A stretch of DNA of 64,000 nt from Berkiella sp963803015 (GCA_963803015.1 CAWDKV010000003.1:434001-498000), one strand, 5' to 3'. Shown: positions 17,624 to 26,282, counted from the stretch's first letter. A program made the numbers and translations. The notes: generated from the sequence alone by a model not told the origin.

Positions 17624-18442
17624 TTAACTTAGCTGATTGCTAAGATACAATTCCCTTGCTTTTGCGATAAGAGCGCTTTTGGAGTAGCACTGCAGTTTTT
17701 GTTTAAGGATATTCATATAATTTTCAACAGTTCTAGAAGATAAATCTAGACAGGAGGCGATTTGTTTAGCACTCAAGCCATCTAACAATAATGACAGCAA
17801 TTGTTTTTCACGTATGGTTAGTGTCTCATAAGTAGCGCTTTTTTTTGTGATGTGTTGAATAAAGGTTTGTCGTTTGGTATTTGTATGTTGCTCTTCTTGT
17901 TTAAAATCAGGTTTATAAAAATCATCCTTAATGCTGGTTAATAATTGTATGGGATGTTGCTCCGTGAATTGTAAAGCCTCATGGGCTTCATCAATAAAAT
18001 AATTAAAAAAGTTGCGGATGAGTGGTAATTCATTAACATAGTGTGACAATTGATCTGGGTATAGCTGGGGAGCCCCTATTGCTAAAAGGGTTACATGCGT
18101 CGGGGTCGGCTCTATTAAAATAAACCCTAAATCGATATTCATGGCCGAGATTTTCTTTTTAACAAGCGCTTGATAGTCGGATGAAGGGAGATCATCAAAT
18201 AACACAATGCCTTTGGGTAATAATGATGGGTGACGTAATAAAGGATCACACAAAAAAGCTTCTAGATGAATATAACTTTCACTGATTTCAGGACGGTTGT
18301 CTAAGTGTCTATAAGTGCCATCGCAATAAATTTTATTGTATGAGATCCAATTGATACCAAAATAATCTTTCATCGGCTCAGAAATTTTTTTGATGCGATG
18401 GTGATATTTTAGTGTTGATTCCCATGATTCTTGAAAATTCAT
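17624..18442 (-). CDS. LuxR-family transcriptional regulator
   Basis: This 272-residue protein has a C-terminal LuxR/FixJ-type HTH (about residues 208-265), reading LTIREKQLLSLLLDGLSAKQ then IASCLDLSSRTVENYMNILK. The first 190 residues form a sensory domain I cannot assign; they are not a clear response-regulator receiver because the phospho-acceptor motif is not evident. Related orphan LuxR regulators occur in Legionella and Coxiella relatives. It stands 114 bp before the serine-hydrolase-like gene on the same strand and 55 bp after the CaaX protein gene. Confidence 0.88.
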   Translation of the reverse strand: MNFQESWESTLKYHHRIKKISEPMKDYFGINWISYNKIYCDGTYRHLDNRPEISESYIHLEAFLCDPLLRHPSLLPKGIVLFDDLPSSDYQALVKKKISAMNIDLGFILIEPTPTHVTLLAIGAPQLYPDQLSHYVNELPLIRNFFNYFIDEAHEALQFTEQHPIQLLTSIKDDFYKPDFKQEEQHTNTKRQTFIQHITKKSATYETLTIREKQLLSLLLDGLSAKQIASCLDLSSRTVENYMNILKQKLQCYSKSALIAKARELYLSNQLS

Positions 18443-18497
18443 GAACGAGTCACCTTAATCTAAAATTTTTAATGTATGTCCTTTTATTTTTATTGAA

Positions 18498-18920
18498 TTA
18501 ACTTAAAGTACAACAGCTAGAGCTTTTAACTTTGGAATCTGCATCAGAGTTTGTAGATTTTTCTGAAACAGTCACCGTTCTTTTTGATTCAAAAGCGGGT
18601 AAGACGCTCGGAGCGGCTGGTGCCGTGGCGCTGGCTGAGACGGTATCGTTAGAATGAGGGTTTGATACAGTTTTGATAGCATCCAAACGCAGTTGTTCCA
18701 TGAGCGTTTTGTAGTCTTCATAACGCGCGGCGTCAGCAGGGGGGAGCGCTTTAAGGATGGCATCTTTCCCTTTAGTATCTCCAGTTTTTTCGCATGCAAG
18801 CGCTTGTGAGAATTGCTGCCTAAGCTTTGGAGAGTAAACATCAAGTGAAGTATTCTCTTTCTGTAAAACCGCAGGTTCACCTGTAGTTTCAGAAGCAGTT
18901 GAACTGGGACCATTTTCCAT
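18498..18920 (-). CDS. Small Ser/Thr/Ala-rich protein with C-terminal CaaX prenylation box
   Basis: This is a 140-residue soluble protein with no bacterial signal peptide. A helical middle (about residues 30-85) lies between disordered Ser/Thr/Pro/Ala-rich ends. The last residues are SSSCCTLS: a Cys at -4 followed by T, L and S (CaaX box, residues 137-140), with a second Cys at -5 that could be acylated. Serine at the final position favours farnesylation by the host enzyme. Bacteria do not prenylate proteins, while Legionella effectors such as AnkB use this device. The start is well set (GAGGT, 4 nt, ATG). A host-prenylated secreted effector is a good hypothesis, not proved. Confidence 0.75.
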   Translation of the reverse strand: MENGPSSTASETTGEPAVLQKENTSLDVYSPKLRQQFSQALACEKTGDTKGKDAILKALPPADAARYEDYKTLMEQLRLDAIKTVSNPHSNDTVSASATAPAAPSVLPAFESKRTVTVSEKSTNSDADSKVKSSSCCTLS

Positions 18921-19033
18921 ATGTACCTCATTGTTATTGAATTAAAATTTAGAAAAGCTGTAAAATTATACAGATTCATAATGACTAGTCAATAGAATAA
19001 AGGGGCAGATCACATATAGATGAGTAGCGTCAT

Positions 19034-19402
19034 TTAAAAATAGTCATCTAAACAATAGGTCCCCTCTCTAACGGGAACATCACTTTTCGCTCTGTAATAA
19101 TAAATTGTCATATCGTTATTGTTCATTTCCCATGAATGAAAAACATTGTCATCAAAAAATACTAATTCATTTTCATGGATAAAGTATTGTTTTTCGTTAT
19201 AGGTAAATTTCATAATATTTTTTGTGTTTACTAAAATCACCCAAGGTTTATCACCATTACTGAAATATCGATTATGTCTGGGATATCTTGCAGTATGATT
19301 TTTTCGCTTTTCCTCGGCGACCAATATACCCTGGTTCATTTTGCTTCTGCATTCTTGCAATGCCGCTTCACTTGACTCGGTTATATGTATTATAGTTTCC
19401 AT
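19034..19402 (-). CDS. Small soluble protein, possibly cupin-like
   Basis: This orphan of about 122 residues runs from METIIHITESS to CLDDYF. The second half, with alternating hydrophobic strands around ENELVFFDDNVFHSWEMNNN, looks like a small beta barrel of cupin type, but metal ligands cannot be confirmed. The frame is open to 19513, giving a Lys/Arg-rich extension with no ribosome-binding site; the ATG at 19402 gives a more natural protein but its ribosome-binding site is also weak. Confidence 0.5.
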   Translation of the reverse strand: METIIHITESSEAALQECRSKMNQGILVAEEKRKNHTARYPRHNRYFSNGDKPWVILVNTKNIMKFTYNEKQYFIHENELVFFDDNVFHSWEMNNNDMTIYYYRAKSDVPVREGTYCLDDYF

Positions 19403-19610
19403 GGATGCACCAAATATTATAATGAAAAATCGTGACCTTCTTGAGTAAGGACGCGCATATTTTCTTACAATGTATCGCCTTTTACAAGCAAAAGGGAAAA
19501 TAAAAAGCATCATATTAACCTATTACAATAACAGTTTGATTTTAAAGGAAATTGACCAAAAGTTTGTTTGCAATGATAAGTGGTTGTTAAGAAGTGGCTC
19601 TAAGGATGGT

Positions 19611-19693
19611 GTTCGAAAAGGTTAGCTCAAATTGATCAAAAATGCTCAAAATAGGTGTGAGATCTCGAATATAAAAAGTTGAGTTTGCGTATT
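19611..19693. repeat. Dispersed repeat A, copy 1 (downstream of ankyrin gene 1)
   Basis: A stretch of about 83 bp is shared with 23760-23847 at high identity, beginning GTTCGAAAAGGTTA and including CTCAAAA and TCGAATA/TCGAATT blocks. It lies about 45 bp beyond the stop of the first ankyrin gene. The second copy lies the same way beyond the F-box gene, so it may be a shared 3' UTR or insertion scar. Confidence 0.6.
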
Positions 19694-19736
19694 AAAAAAT
19701 AATGTTCGCAAACACGCTATATCAATTTAAAATTTA

Positions 19737-21171
19737 TTACTTTCTTAGTTTGTATTTTTTGCCCCTTGTTTCTTCAGCTTGAATAAAAGCATTGCCTCTG
19801 CTGACAACTTCAACTTCTTCTTTATGCGAAATTCTTTTAAACCCTCTGCTCAGATCACGAGGCTTTTTCTGCTCAGATTTGCAGTTATCCTTCATTTTTA
19901 TGTCTATGCCAAGGTTTGCCAAATGTTCGCTGGTCGATTTTCTTGCTTTTTCTATACCGATGTTGGCACGTGTTAGATAAAGTGTTGGCATTGCTTGTGA
20001 TAATATTAATGCCCCGAAGATCCATTGGGATGTTTTTCTGTCGTAAGCCAGATAAAACACCAACCATTTTATGGGACAATTCACTGGTTTCCTTTTTAAA
20101 ATTTTCATATAAGGGAGCAAGATTCGGATGTTGTACTATAGCTATATTGATATCAGCAGGCCTCATAGCGACAAATAAACGATTGACAATAGATAGGTGG
20201 CCTTTTTCTGCAGTCCATTTAAGCGCGTAATTGTTATAAGCTGTGATGTTAGCGACAACCTCAGGAAATTCTAACAATCGATTGACAACGGTTAGCTTGC
20301 CATTTTCGGCAGCCCGTATAAGCGCGCAATTGTTATAAGCTGCGATGTTAGCGACAACCTCAGGAAATTCTAACAATCGATTGACTACGGCTAGGTGGCC
20401 GTTTTGGGCAGCGCACAGAAGCGCGTAATTGTTATAAGCTGCGATATTAGCGACAACCTCAGGGAATTCTAACAATCGATTGACAGCGGCTAGGCGGCCA
20501 TTTTCTGCAGCCCATATAAGCGCGCAATTGCTATCAGCTGTGATATTAGCGACAACATCAGGAAACTCCAACAATCGATTGACTATGGTTAGGTGGCCTC
20601 CGCGGGCAGCCTCTTTAAGCGCGTCATTGTTATCAGCTGCGATATTAGCGACAACCTCAGGAAATTCTAATAATCGATTGACTATGGTTAGGTGGCCTCC
20701 GCGGGCAGCTTCTCTAAGCGCGCGAATGCTAATGGCGACAACCTCAGGAAACTCTAATAACCGATTGACCATGATTAGGTGGCCGTATACTGCAGCACTT
20801 CTAAGCGCACGATTGTTATCAGCTGTGATATTAGCAACAACCTCAGGAAATTCTAGCAATCGATTGACAACGGCTAGGTGGCCGTTTCTGGCAGCCTCTA
20901 TAAGCGCGCAATTGTTATTAGATGTGATATTAGCGACAACCTCAGGAAATTCTAACAATCGATTGACAACGGCTAGGTGGCCGTTTCTGGCAGCCCATAT
21001 AAGCGCGCCATTGTTATCAGCTGTGATATTGCCCACAATTTCAGCAGAAGGTAATTTCAATAATGCGATTATCTTTTCAACATCATTTAGCGCCATAGCG
21101 GCTTTAAACTCTCCAATTGTATCCGTGAGGGCAAAATTGGGTGATTTTAAAGTCGTGATAGTAATTGGCAT
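19737..21171 (-). pseudogene. Ankyrin-repeat protein 1, frameshifted before its C-terminal domain
   Basis: The main frame (21171-19885, 428 residues) has an N-terminal cap and nine 33-residue ankyrin repeats with the pattern AA-x-x-GHL-x-VVNRLLEFPEVV. Repeat 3 is shortened by about four residues. Compared with the adjacent paralogue, one extra base near 20014-20017 (GCCCCGAAGATCC against GCCCCAACATCC) shifts the frame after QKNIPMD. The conserved C-terminal tail then continues in another frame (19737 to about 20020) and ends KKYKLRK just as in the paralogue. Ankyrin proteins of this kind are often secreted into host cells. The gene may be decaying, or the product may be a truncated protein that still works. 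Confidence 0.85.
20199..21055 (-). repeat. 99-bp tandem repeats encoding ankyrin units (gene 1)
   Basis: About nine near-identical 99-bp units, each encoding one 33-residue ankyrin repeat. High identity between units suggests recent expansion or gene conversion. These are coding repeats, not a CRISPR array: there are no unique spacers. Confidence 0.85.
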
Positions 21172-21695
21172 AATTTTGTCTCGACAAAAAGTATAAATGG
21201 GTGGAAGCAGCGTTACTCAAATTAAAGGGCTGCAATTCTTACTCTGCTCCAGTCAAAGCGTTATCATTATGTTCGTCATCGCTTTAACTGCTTGCTTCTT
21301 TGATTGAGTCTGGACCAAAAACATAGAATCACCTTAATATCATGCAGTGCAATTAGCTTAACGATATAACGATTTTGCCAGTCTTCAGGTATTCATAGAA
21401 AAAGACTTATTGTTTAAAATAACATAATTATATATTTTTGTGTCACCTGGTTCAATAAAAAGAGATGATGTGACCTGAAGCACAGATTGGCGGCAAGCAG
21501 TTTTGCGTGCACCGCCGCGCAAATTAAGGGTCCTTTTTCGAAAGGGCTTTATCAGTACATAAATCACTCATCATAAGTGGTGCCTAATTGGTACGAATTA
21601 ATCCTAATTAATACTTCTTGCTTTTTTTCGGAAAACCTTGATTTTTTGTATAAAAAAATAATGTTCGTAAACATCTTATCTCAATTTAAAATTCA
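21172..21695. other. Intergenic region between the ankyrin genes
   Basis: About 520 bp with no convincing gene. It contains repeat B copy 1 (21451-21547). It also has a segment near 21650-21700 similar to the 3' flank of ankyrin gene 1 (ATAATGTTCG, then AAACA and TCAATTTAAAAT), showing that the duplicated unit includes downstream DNA. Confidence 0.55.
21451..21547. repeat. Dispersed repeat B, copy 1
   Basis: It begins with a block of more than 20 bp identical to 27835 onward (TTCAATAAAAAGAGATGATG and TGAC) and continues with clear similarity (ACAGATTGG, GTTTTGCGTGCA, AAATTAAGG) for about 95 bp. It could be the scar of a lost mobile element or a small repeat family. Confidence 0.6.
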
Positions 21696-23525
21696 TTACT
21701 TTCTTAGTTTGTATTTTTTTTGCCTTGCCTCTTCAGCTTGAATAAAAGCATTGCCTCTGCTGACAACTTCAACTTCTTCTTTATGCGAAATTCTTTTAAA
21801 CCCTCTGCTCAGATCACGAGGCTTTTTCTGCTCAGATTTGCAGTTATCCTTCATTTTTATGTCTTTGGAAAGGTTAGCCAAATGTTCGTTGACCAATTTT
21901 CTTGCTTTTGCTATACCGACCTTAGCACGTGTTAGATAGGGTGTTGGTATTGCTTTTGATAATATTAATGCCCCAACATCCATTGGAATGTTTTTCTGCC
22001 TTAACCCAGATAAAACAACCACCATTTTATGGAATAATTTACCTACTTCCTTTTTAAAGTTTTCATATAAGGAAGCAAGATTCGGATGTCGTTCTATAGC
22101 GATATTGATATCAGCAGGCCTCATGGCGATAAATAAACGATTGACAATACATAGATGGCCGTTTTTTGCAGCCGCTCTAAGAGCATAATTGTTATTAGCT
22201 GCGATATTAGCAACAATAGCAGGAAATTCTAATAATCGATTGACAACGGTTAAGTGGCCATTTTCTGCAGCCCATCTAAGCGCGCCATTGTCACCAGCCG
22301 TGATATTAGCGACAACGTCAGGAAATTCCAACAATTGATTGACAACGGCTAGTTGGCCGTTTCTGGCAGCCCATCTAAGTGTGCAATTGTTATCAACCGC
22401 GATATTGGCGATAATCTCAGGAAATTCTAACAATCGATTGACAACGGCAAGGTGGCCGCTTTGGGCAGCCCATCTAAGTGCAGCATTGCCATCAACCGCG
22501 ATATTAACAACAACCTCAGGAAATTCTAACAATCGATTTACAACCGCTAGGTGGCCTTTTGCTCCAGACCATATAAGCGCGTAATTGCTATCAGCCGCGA
22601 CATTAGCGATAACATCAGGAAATTCTAGCAATCGATTGACAATGTCTAGGTAGCCGTTTGCTGCAGCCAATCTAAGTGCATAATTGTTACTAGCTGCAAC
22701 ATGAGCGACAACATCAGGAAATTCCAGCAATCGATTGACAATGTCTAGGCGGCCTTTTTGAGCAGAGCATATAAGCACGCCATTGTCACTAGCCGCGACA
22801 TTAGCGATAACATCAGGAAATTCTAGCAATCGATTGACAACAGTTAGGTTGCCGTTTTGGGTAGCCGCTCTAAGCGCGCCATTGTCACTAGCCGCGACAT
22901 TAGCGACAACCTCAGGAAATTCCAACAATCGCTTGATAATGGTTAGGTGGCCGTTTGCTGCAGCACATCTAAGTAAACAATTGTCACCAGCCGCGACATT
23001 AGAGGCAACATTAGGAAATTCTAATAATCGATTGACAACGGCTAGGTGGCCGCTTGCTGTAGTCCATCTAAGTGCGCCATTGTCACCTGCAGCGACATTA
23101 GCGACAACATCAGGAAATTCTAACAATCGATTGACAACGTCTAGGCGGCCTTTCTCTGCAGCCCATCTAAGCGCGCCATTGTCGCCAGCCGCGACATGAG
23201 AGACAACATCAGGAAATTCTAATAATCGATTGACAACGGCTAGCTTGCCATTTTCTGCAGCTAATCTAAGCGCGCCATTGTTATCAGCCGCGACATTGGC
23301 GACAACAGTAGGAAATTTTAACAATTGATTGACAATAGTTAGGTGACCTTTTTGGGCAGCCCATCTAAGCGCACGATTGTTATCAGCCGCGATATTGCCC
23401 ACAATTTCAGCAGAAGGTGATTTCAATAATGCGATTATCTTTTCAACATCATTTAGCTCAATAGCAGCTTTAAACACTTTGATTGTACTTGAGAGGGTAA
23501 CATTGGGTGGGTGTAAAATTGGCAT
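21696..23525 (-). CDS. Ankyrin-repeat protein 2 (13 repeats) with conserved C-terminal domain
   Basis: This protein of about 609 residues has an N-terminal cap, thirteen 33-residue ankyrin repeats (about residues 52-480) and a C-terminal domain of about 130 residues. That domain starts at RPADINIAIERHPNLASLYE and ends in a Lys/Arg-rich tail, KKYKLRK. The start MPILHPP at 23525 follows GGAG by 8 nt and matches the start of its neighbour; an upstream in-frame ATG at 23546 has no ribosome-binding site. It has no signal peptide or membrane helix, so it is cytoplasmic or exported by a dedicated secretion system. The C-terminal domain is almost identical to that in gene 1 and is the likely functional or secretion part. 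Host-effector status is inference. Confidence 0.9.
   Translation of the reverse strand: MPILHPPNVTLSSTIKVFKAAIELNDVEKIIALLKSPSAEIVGNIAADNNRALRWAAQKGHLTIVNQLLKFPTVVANVAADNNGALRLAAENGKLAVVNRLLEFPDVVSHVAAGDNGALRWAAEKGRLDVVNRLLEFPDVVANVAAGDNGALRWTTASGHLAVVNRLLEFPNVASNVAAGDNCLLRCAAANGHLTIIKRLLEFPEVVANVAASDNGALRAATQNGNLTVVNRLLEFPDVIANVAASDNGVLICSAQKGRLDIVNRLLEFPDVVAHVAASNNYALRLAAANGYLDIVNRLLEFPDVIANVAADSNYALIWSGAKGHLAVVNRLLEFPEVVVNIAVDGNAALRWAAQSGHLAVVNRLLEFPEIIANIAVDNNCTLRWAARNGQLAVVNQLLEFPDVVANITAGDNGALRWAAENGHLTVVNRLLEFPAIVANIAANNNYALRAAAKNGHLCIVNRLFIAMRPADINIAIERHPNLASLYENFKKEVGKLFHKMVVVLSGLRQKNIPMDVGALILSKAIPTPYLTRAKVGIAKARKLVNEHLANLSKDIKMKDNCKSEQKKPRDLSRGFKRISHKEEVEVVSRGNAFIQAEEARQKKYKLRK
22120..23400 (-). 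repeat. 99-bp tandem repeats encoding ankyrin units (gene 2)
   Basis: Thirteen 99-bp coding units, each with a GGAAATTCTAA(C/T)AATCGATTGACAA-like core on the plus strand, shared with the neighbouring paralogue. Confidence 0.85.
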
Positions 23526-23879
23526 GATTTGGTCTCCAAAAAGCAAAGCATTCTGACCATCATTGTAGCGTTGGTTAATTTGGAAATTTTACTTGTTTGA
23601 AACAAAGAAGTATTGTCAGGAAATTCCCATGAAGGATGAAAGAGCAGATGGAATCGACAAATGTGTTATATCAAGATGAATGGTGAAGTAAAATTTATGC
23701 AATATCCCTCGCATGGAGTATATTCTTAAATCGACTCTTTTCTTGATCCTTAAAATGCTGTTCGAAAAGGTTACCTCAATTAAATTGCTCAAAAATACTC
23801 AAAATAGCGTGTGGAACCTCGAATTGAAAAGGTTAGGTTTTCGTATCTAAAATTAACCTACGCATTAGCACTCGCCCTA
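23526..23879. other. Intergenic region holding repeat A copy 2
   Basis: About 350 bp between the F-box gene and ankyrin gene 2 without a coding frame. It holds repeat A (23760-23847) and should hold the ankyrin gene 2 promoter. Confidence 0.5.
23760..23847. repeat. Dispersed repeat A, copy 2 (downstream of F-box gene)
   Basis: About 88 bp matching 19611-19693 with small gaps. It begins about 30 bp beyond the F-box gene stop, in the same relative place and orientation as copy 1 beyond ankyrin gene 1. Confidence 0.6.
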
Positions 23880-24440
23880 TCAGTATCCGTAAGGAACCCG
23901 ATGTTTTTCTTCTATCCAACCATTTTGCTTCTCTAATATCTCTAATGGTGACAAAGAGTAGCATTCACCATAGGCGCAGCAATATGAGTCATGCCCAAAT
24001 GGATACATAAATGACACTGGGGGCTTTTCTTCAAGGCTGGAGAATTCTTCTGCTTGCCTGTCTTCCACCTGGCTAAATGCAGTTTTATAAATCCGGATAA
24101 AATTTTCATCTGGTAGACTGGATGAAAGAGTTGGGTCAAGCTTGCGAAGTCGAGCGTACAAACGGCTATAAATAGATTTTATAGGATTTAAAAGGGGTTT
24201 TTCTTGACTAATATTGTAAAATCTCTTACAAACAAGTTTAAAATGATAGAGCTTTTCTGTTTGAAGGAACTTAGCAATTTCTAACCATATCTCATCAGGT
24301 AAGTCTAAATCTTTAGTTATTATTAAAGGTTCTGAATTTTCAGACGTATTTCTAGGTTGTTTAGAATTTTGCTCCTCATCTGCCTTGTCAGGCTTTCGCT
24401 TATTAAAAAAACTAAAATAATTAAAAATTAAATGTAACAT
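23880..24440 (-). CDS. F-box domain protein (eukaryote-like)
   Basis: This 186-residue protein carries an F-box at about residues 46-80: LPDEIWLEIAKFLQ followed by FKLVCKRFYNIS, the typical LPxE..L...L...L...R.VCKRF pattern. In eukaryotes F-boxes bind Skp1 and bring substrates to SCF ubiquitin ligases; F-box proteins in Legionella and Coxiella are translocated effectors that use host SCF. The remaining 105 residues (substrate side) match nothing I know and include a DSYCCAYGECYSL segment. The first residues are hydrophobic and followed by a Lys/Arg patch. It stands next to the ankyrin genes, forming a eukaryote-like cluster. Function in the host is inferred from the domain. Confidence 0.85.
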   Translation of the reverse strand: MLHLIFNYFSFFNKRKPDKADEEQNSKQPRNTSENSEPLIITKDLDLPDEIWLEIAKFLQTEKLYHFKLVCKRFYNISQEKPLLNPIKSIYSRLYARLRKLDPTLSSSLPDENFIRIYKTAFSQVEDRQAEEFSSLEEKPPVSFMYPFGHDSYCCAYGECYSLSPLEILEKQNGWIEEKHRVPYGY

Positions 24441-24564
24441 GCAACACCTCGCTCAAAACTTCAAAATTCAAGCTTAAGGGAGCCACCACGAGTTCCGCTG
24501 TCATGAAAGGACAACCTTATTTTTCCTGATTTCGTAAGAAAAACTAAGATATGCTAAATTTGTT

Positions 24565-24590
24565 GATAATAACAGTATATTGTTGTTATC
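24565..24590. promoter_or_regulatory. Imperfect palindrome upstream of oxyR
   Basis: GATAATAAC and GTTGTTATC (9-bp arms, one mismatch) flank an 8-bp AT-rich centre in the oxyR/F-box divergent region. It lies directly before a stronger palindrome and may form a tandem operator with it. Confidence 0.45.
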
Positions 24591-24592
24591 AT

Positions 24593-24615
24593 ATCGATAA
24601 GAATTTCTTATCGAT
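24593..24615. promoter_or_regulatory. Perfect 23-bp palindrome before oxyR, candidate OxyR autoregulatory site
   Basis: ATCGATAAGAA-T-TTCTTATCGAT has perfect 11-bp arms around one base and ends 12 bp before the oxyR start. It contains the T-N11-A type dyad used by LysR-family regulators, and its position would block the ribosome-binding region or promoter. LysR-type proteins usually autoregulate; direct OxyR binding is inference. Confidence 0.6.
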
Positions 24616-24627
24616 GCAGCCATACAA

Positions 24628-25530
24628 ATGAACAGCCGTGATCTCGAATATATAGTCGCTTTAAGTAAACATCGTCATTTTGGTAAAGCAGCTGAATCTT
24701 GTTTTGTTAGTCAGCCTGCTCTGAGCATACAAATTAAGAAATTTGAAGAATCTTTAGGAATACAATTAATAGAGCGCACCAATAAATCTGTAATATTTAC
24801 TGATATCGGCAACGCTATCGCAGAACGAGCGCGACAAATTCTCAATCAAATTGAAGAAATGTATGACTTTGCAAAATTATCAAAAGATCCTTATTGCTGT
24901 GAATTGAAAATTGGCGTTATTCCAACTCTAGCTCCTTACCTACTACCATTGGTTTTTCCAACCTTATCAAAAAACTTTCAAAAAGTTTCTTTTTATCTTA
25001 TCGAAGCACAAACTACTTCTTTAATTCAAGATCTAAAAATAGGAACATTGGATGCCGCATTTTTAGCCCTTCCCATAATAGAACCAAGCTTTTCGAATGA
25101 AGTACTATTTGAAGAGGAATTTATGCTTGCTACACACTCTACACATCCCTTGTCAAAACGAAAGACTATAAAACATCAAGACTTACAAAATCAAAATCTT
25201 CTACTACTTGAAGAAGGGCATTGTATGCACGAACAGACACTTGCTTTGTGCAACAAGTTTAATGCATTAGAAAGTAAATATTTTCGTGCTACCAGCTTAG
25301 AAACTTTACGTCACATGGTGGCAGCTGGTAATGGAATCACTTTGATGCCAAAATTAGCCGCACAATCAAATGATGAAGTATTCTACATTCCTTTTAGTTC
25401 ACCTAAGCCCTCACGATCAATAGGATTTTATTGGAGATTTTCTTCTTCAAAAAAAGCTCTACTAGAGGACATCGCAGTTCAAATTAAAAAAATACTGGCT
25501 GCTAAACAAAAAACAATTACCATCCGATGA
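24628..25530 (+). CDS. oxyR: Hydrogen-peroxide-sensing LysR regulator OxyR
   Basis: This 300-residue LysR-type regulator has an N-terminal HTH (SRDLEYIVALSKHRHFGKAA, about residues 1-60) and a periplasmic-binding-like sensor domain. The redox motif EGHCMHEQTLALC places cysteines exactly at 199 and 208, the residues that form the disulfide in E. coli OxyR, so peroxide sensing should be retained. No catalase or Ahp gene is adjacent, so its targets lie elsewhere. The upstream palindromes suggest autoregulation. Confidence 0.93.
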   Translation: MNSRDLEYIVALSKHRHFGKAAESCFVSQPALSIQIKKFEESLGIQLIERTNKSVIFTDIGNAIAERARQILNQIEEMYDFAKLSKDPYCCELKIGVIPTLAPYLLPLVFPTLSKNFQKVSFYLIEAQTTSLIQDLKIGTLDAAFLALPIIEPSFSNEVLFEEEFMLATHSTHPLSKRKTIKHQDLQNQNLLLLEEGHCMHEQTLALCNKFNALESKYFRATSLETLRHMVAAGNGITLMPKLAAQSNDEVFYIPFSSPKPSRSIGFYWRFSSSKKALLEDIAVQIKKILAAKQKTITIR

Positions 25531-25724
25531 TTTAACAGCCTGTGATCTGAAATATTAGAATTTGAGCCTTTAGGGGCAGGTTAAAACCACGATCTTCTTT
25601 CTCGATAAATCGAGATGAAATGTTAACAATTGTGATAAGTGATAAAATTAAAAACGCATAAATACAACGTAAACTATTTGCCACCGTTTTATGAACGCTA
25701 AGGGACGTGTACTTAAACCTTGTG

Positions 25725-25994
25725 CTACGCTACTTCATTAATATCAAAATCAGGGAACAATATTACCGCAGGATGAACATGCAAAGCTCTTGCTAAAACA
25801 AGCGCACGATCACGCCCCATTTGGCGGGAGCCATTTTCCAAGGCAGAAATATTTGATTGTGATATGCCAGTGATTTCAGACAACTCATTTTGTGACAATT
25901 GTTGGAGTTCCCGAATAATTTTAAGCGCTTCACCAGGCTCTACGTGGGTATGCACCTTGGCTCGAGTAAAATCTTTTATGTTAATAGTTTTCAT
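25725..25994 (-). CDS. XRE-family antitoxin
   Basis: This is an 89-residue DNA-binding protein with a Cro/C1-type HTH at about residues 33-85 (LSQNELSEITGISQSNISAL then ENGSRQMGRDRALVLARALH). It follows a RelE-like toxin gene after 15 bp, the reversed toxin-first order of HigBA-type type II modules. As antitoxin it should bind and neutralise the toxin and repress the operon. Confidence 0.88.
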   Translation of the reverse strand: MKTINIKDFTRAKVHTHVEPGEALKIIRELQQLSQNELSEITGISQSNISALENGSRQMGRDRALVLARALHVHPAVILFPDFDINEVA

Positions 25995-26009
25995 TACAAT
26001 ATAACCTCT

Positions 26010-26282
26010 TTAGCATTTATGTGGATTGATATCAATAACATATATCTCGAAATGCTCCGCAAGGGGTTTATAAATAACCCGCCACTTCAGATTAAGGCGC
26101 GATGAGCGATAATCAATCCATTCGCCCTTTAAGGCTTCATCATGAAAGCCTTTAATCGCCCGCAAACCTTGTAATCCCTCAAGCTCAATAATACGTTTCC
26201 AGATTTCGTAATGTTTAATTACTTCTTTAGGAACCTTTCTTATTGTTTTTGCTAAAGATTTCTTTTCATATATTATCCACAT
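26010..26282 (-). CDS. RelE/HigB-like mRNA interferase toxin
   Basis: This is a 90-residue RelE/ParE-superfamily toxin that probably cleaves mRNA on the ribosome. The family core is visible in LRAIKGFHDEALKGEWIDYR, SSRLNLKWRVIY and the final EIYVIDINPHKC. The chosen ATG at 26282 removes an implausible hydrophobic extension in the longer frame; a Shine-Dalgarno is weak, as is common for toxins. It is first in a two-gene operon with its XRE antitoxin. Confidence 0.87.
   Translation of the reverse strand: MWIIYEKKSLAKTIRKVPKEVIKHYEIWKRIIELEGLQGLRAIKGFHDEALKGEWIDYRSSRLNLKWRVIYKPLAEHFEIYVIDINPHKC

Noticed and set aside
20480..23199. Plus-strand open frames through the ankyrin repeats
   Set aside because: Shadows of the minus-strand ankyrin genes; periodic 33-codon patterns without starts or ribosome-binding sites.
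20199..23400. Possible CRISPR array from regular repeats
   Set aside because: The period is 99 bp, the whole unit is repeated with no unique spacers, and it encodes ankyrin repeats.
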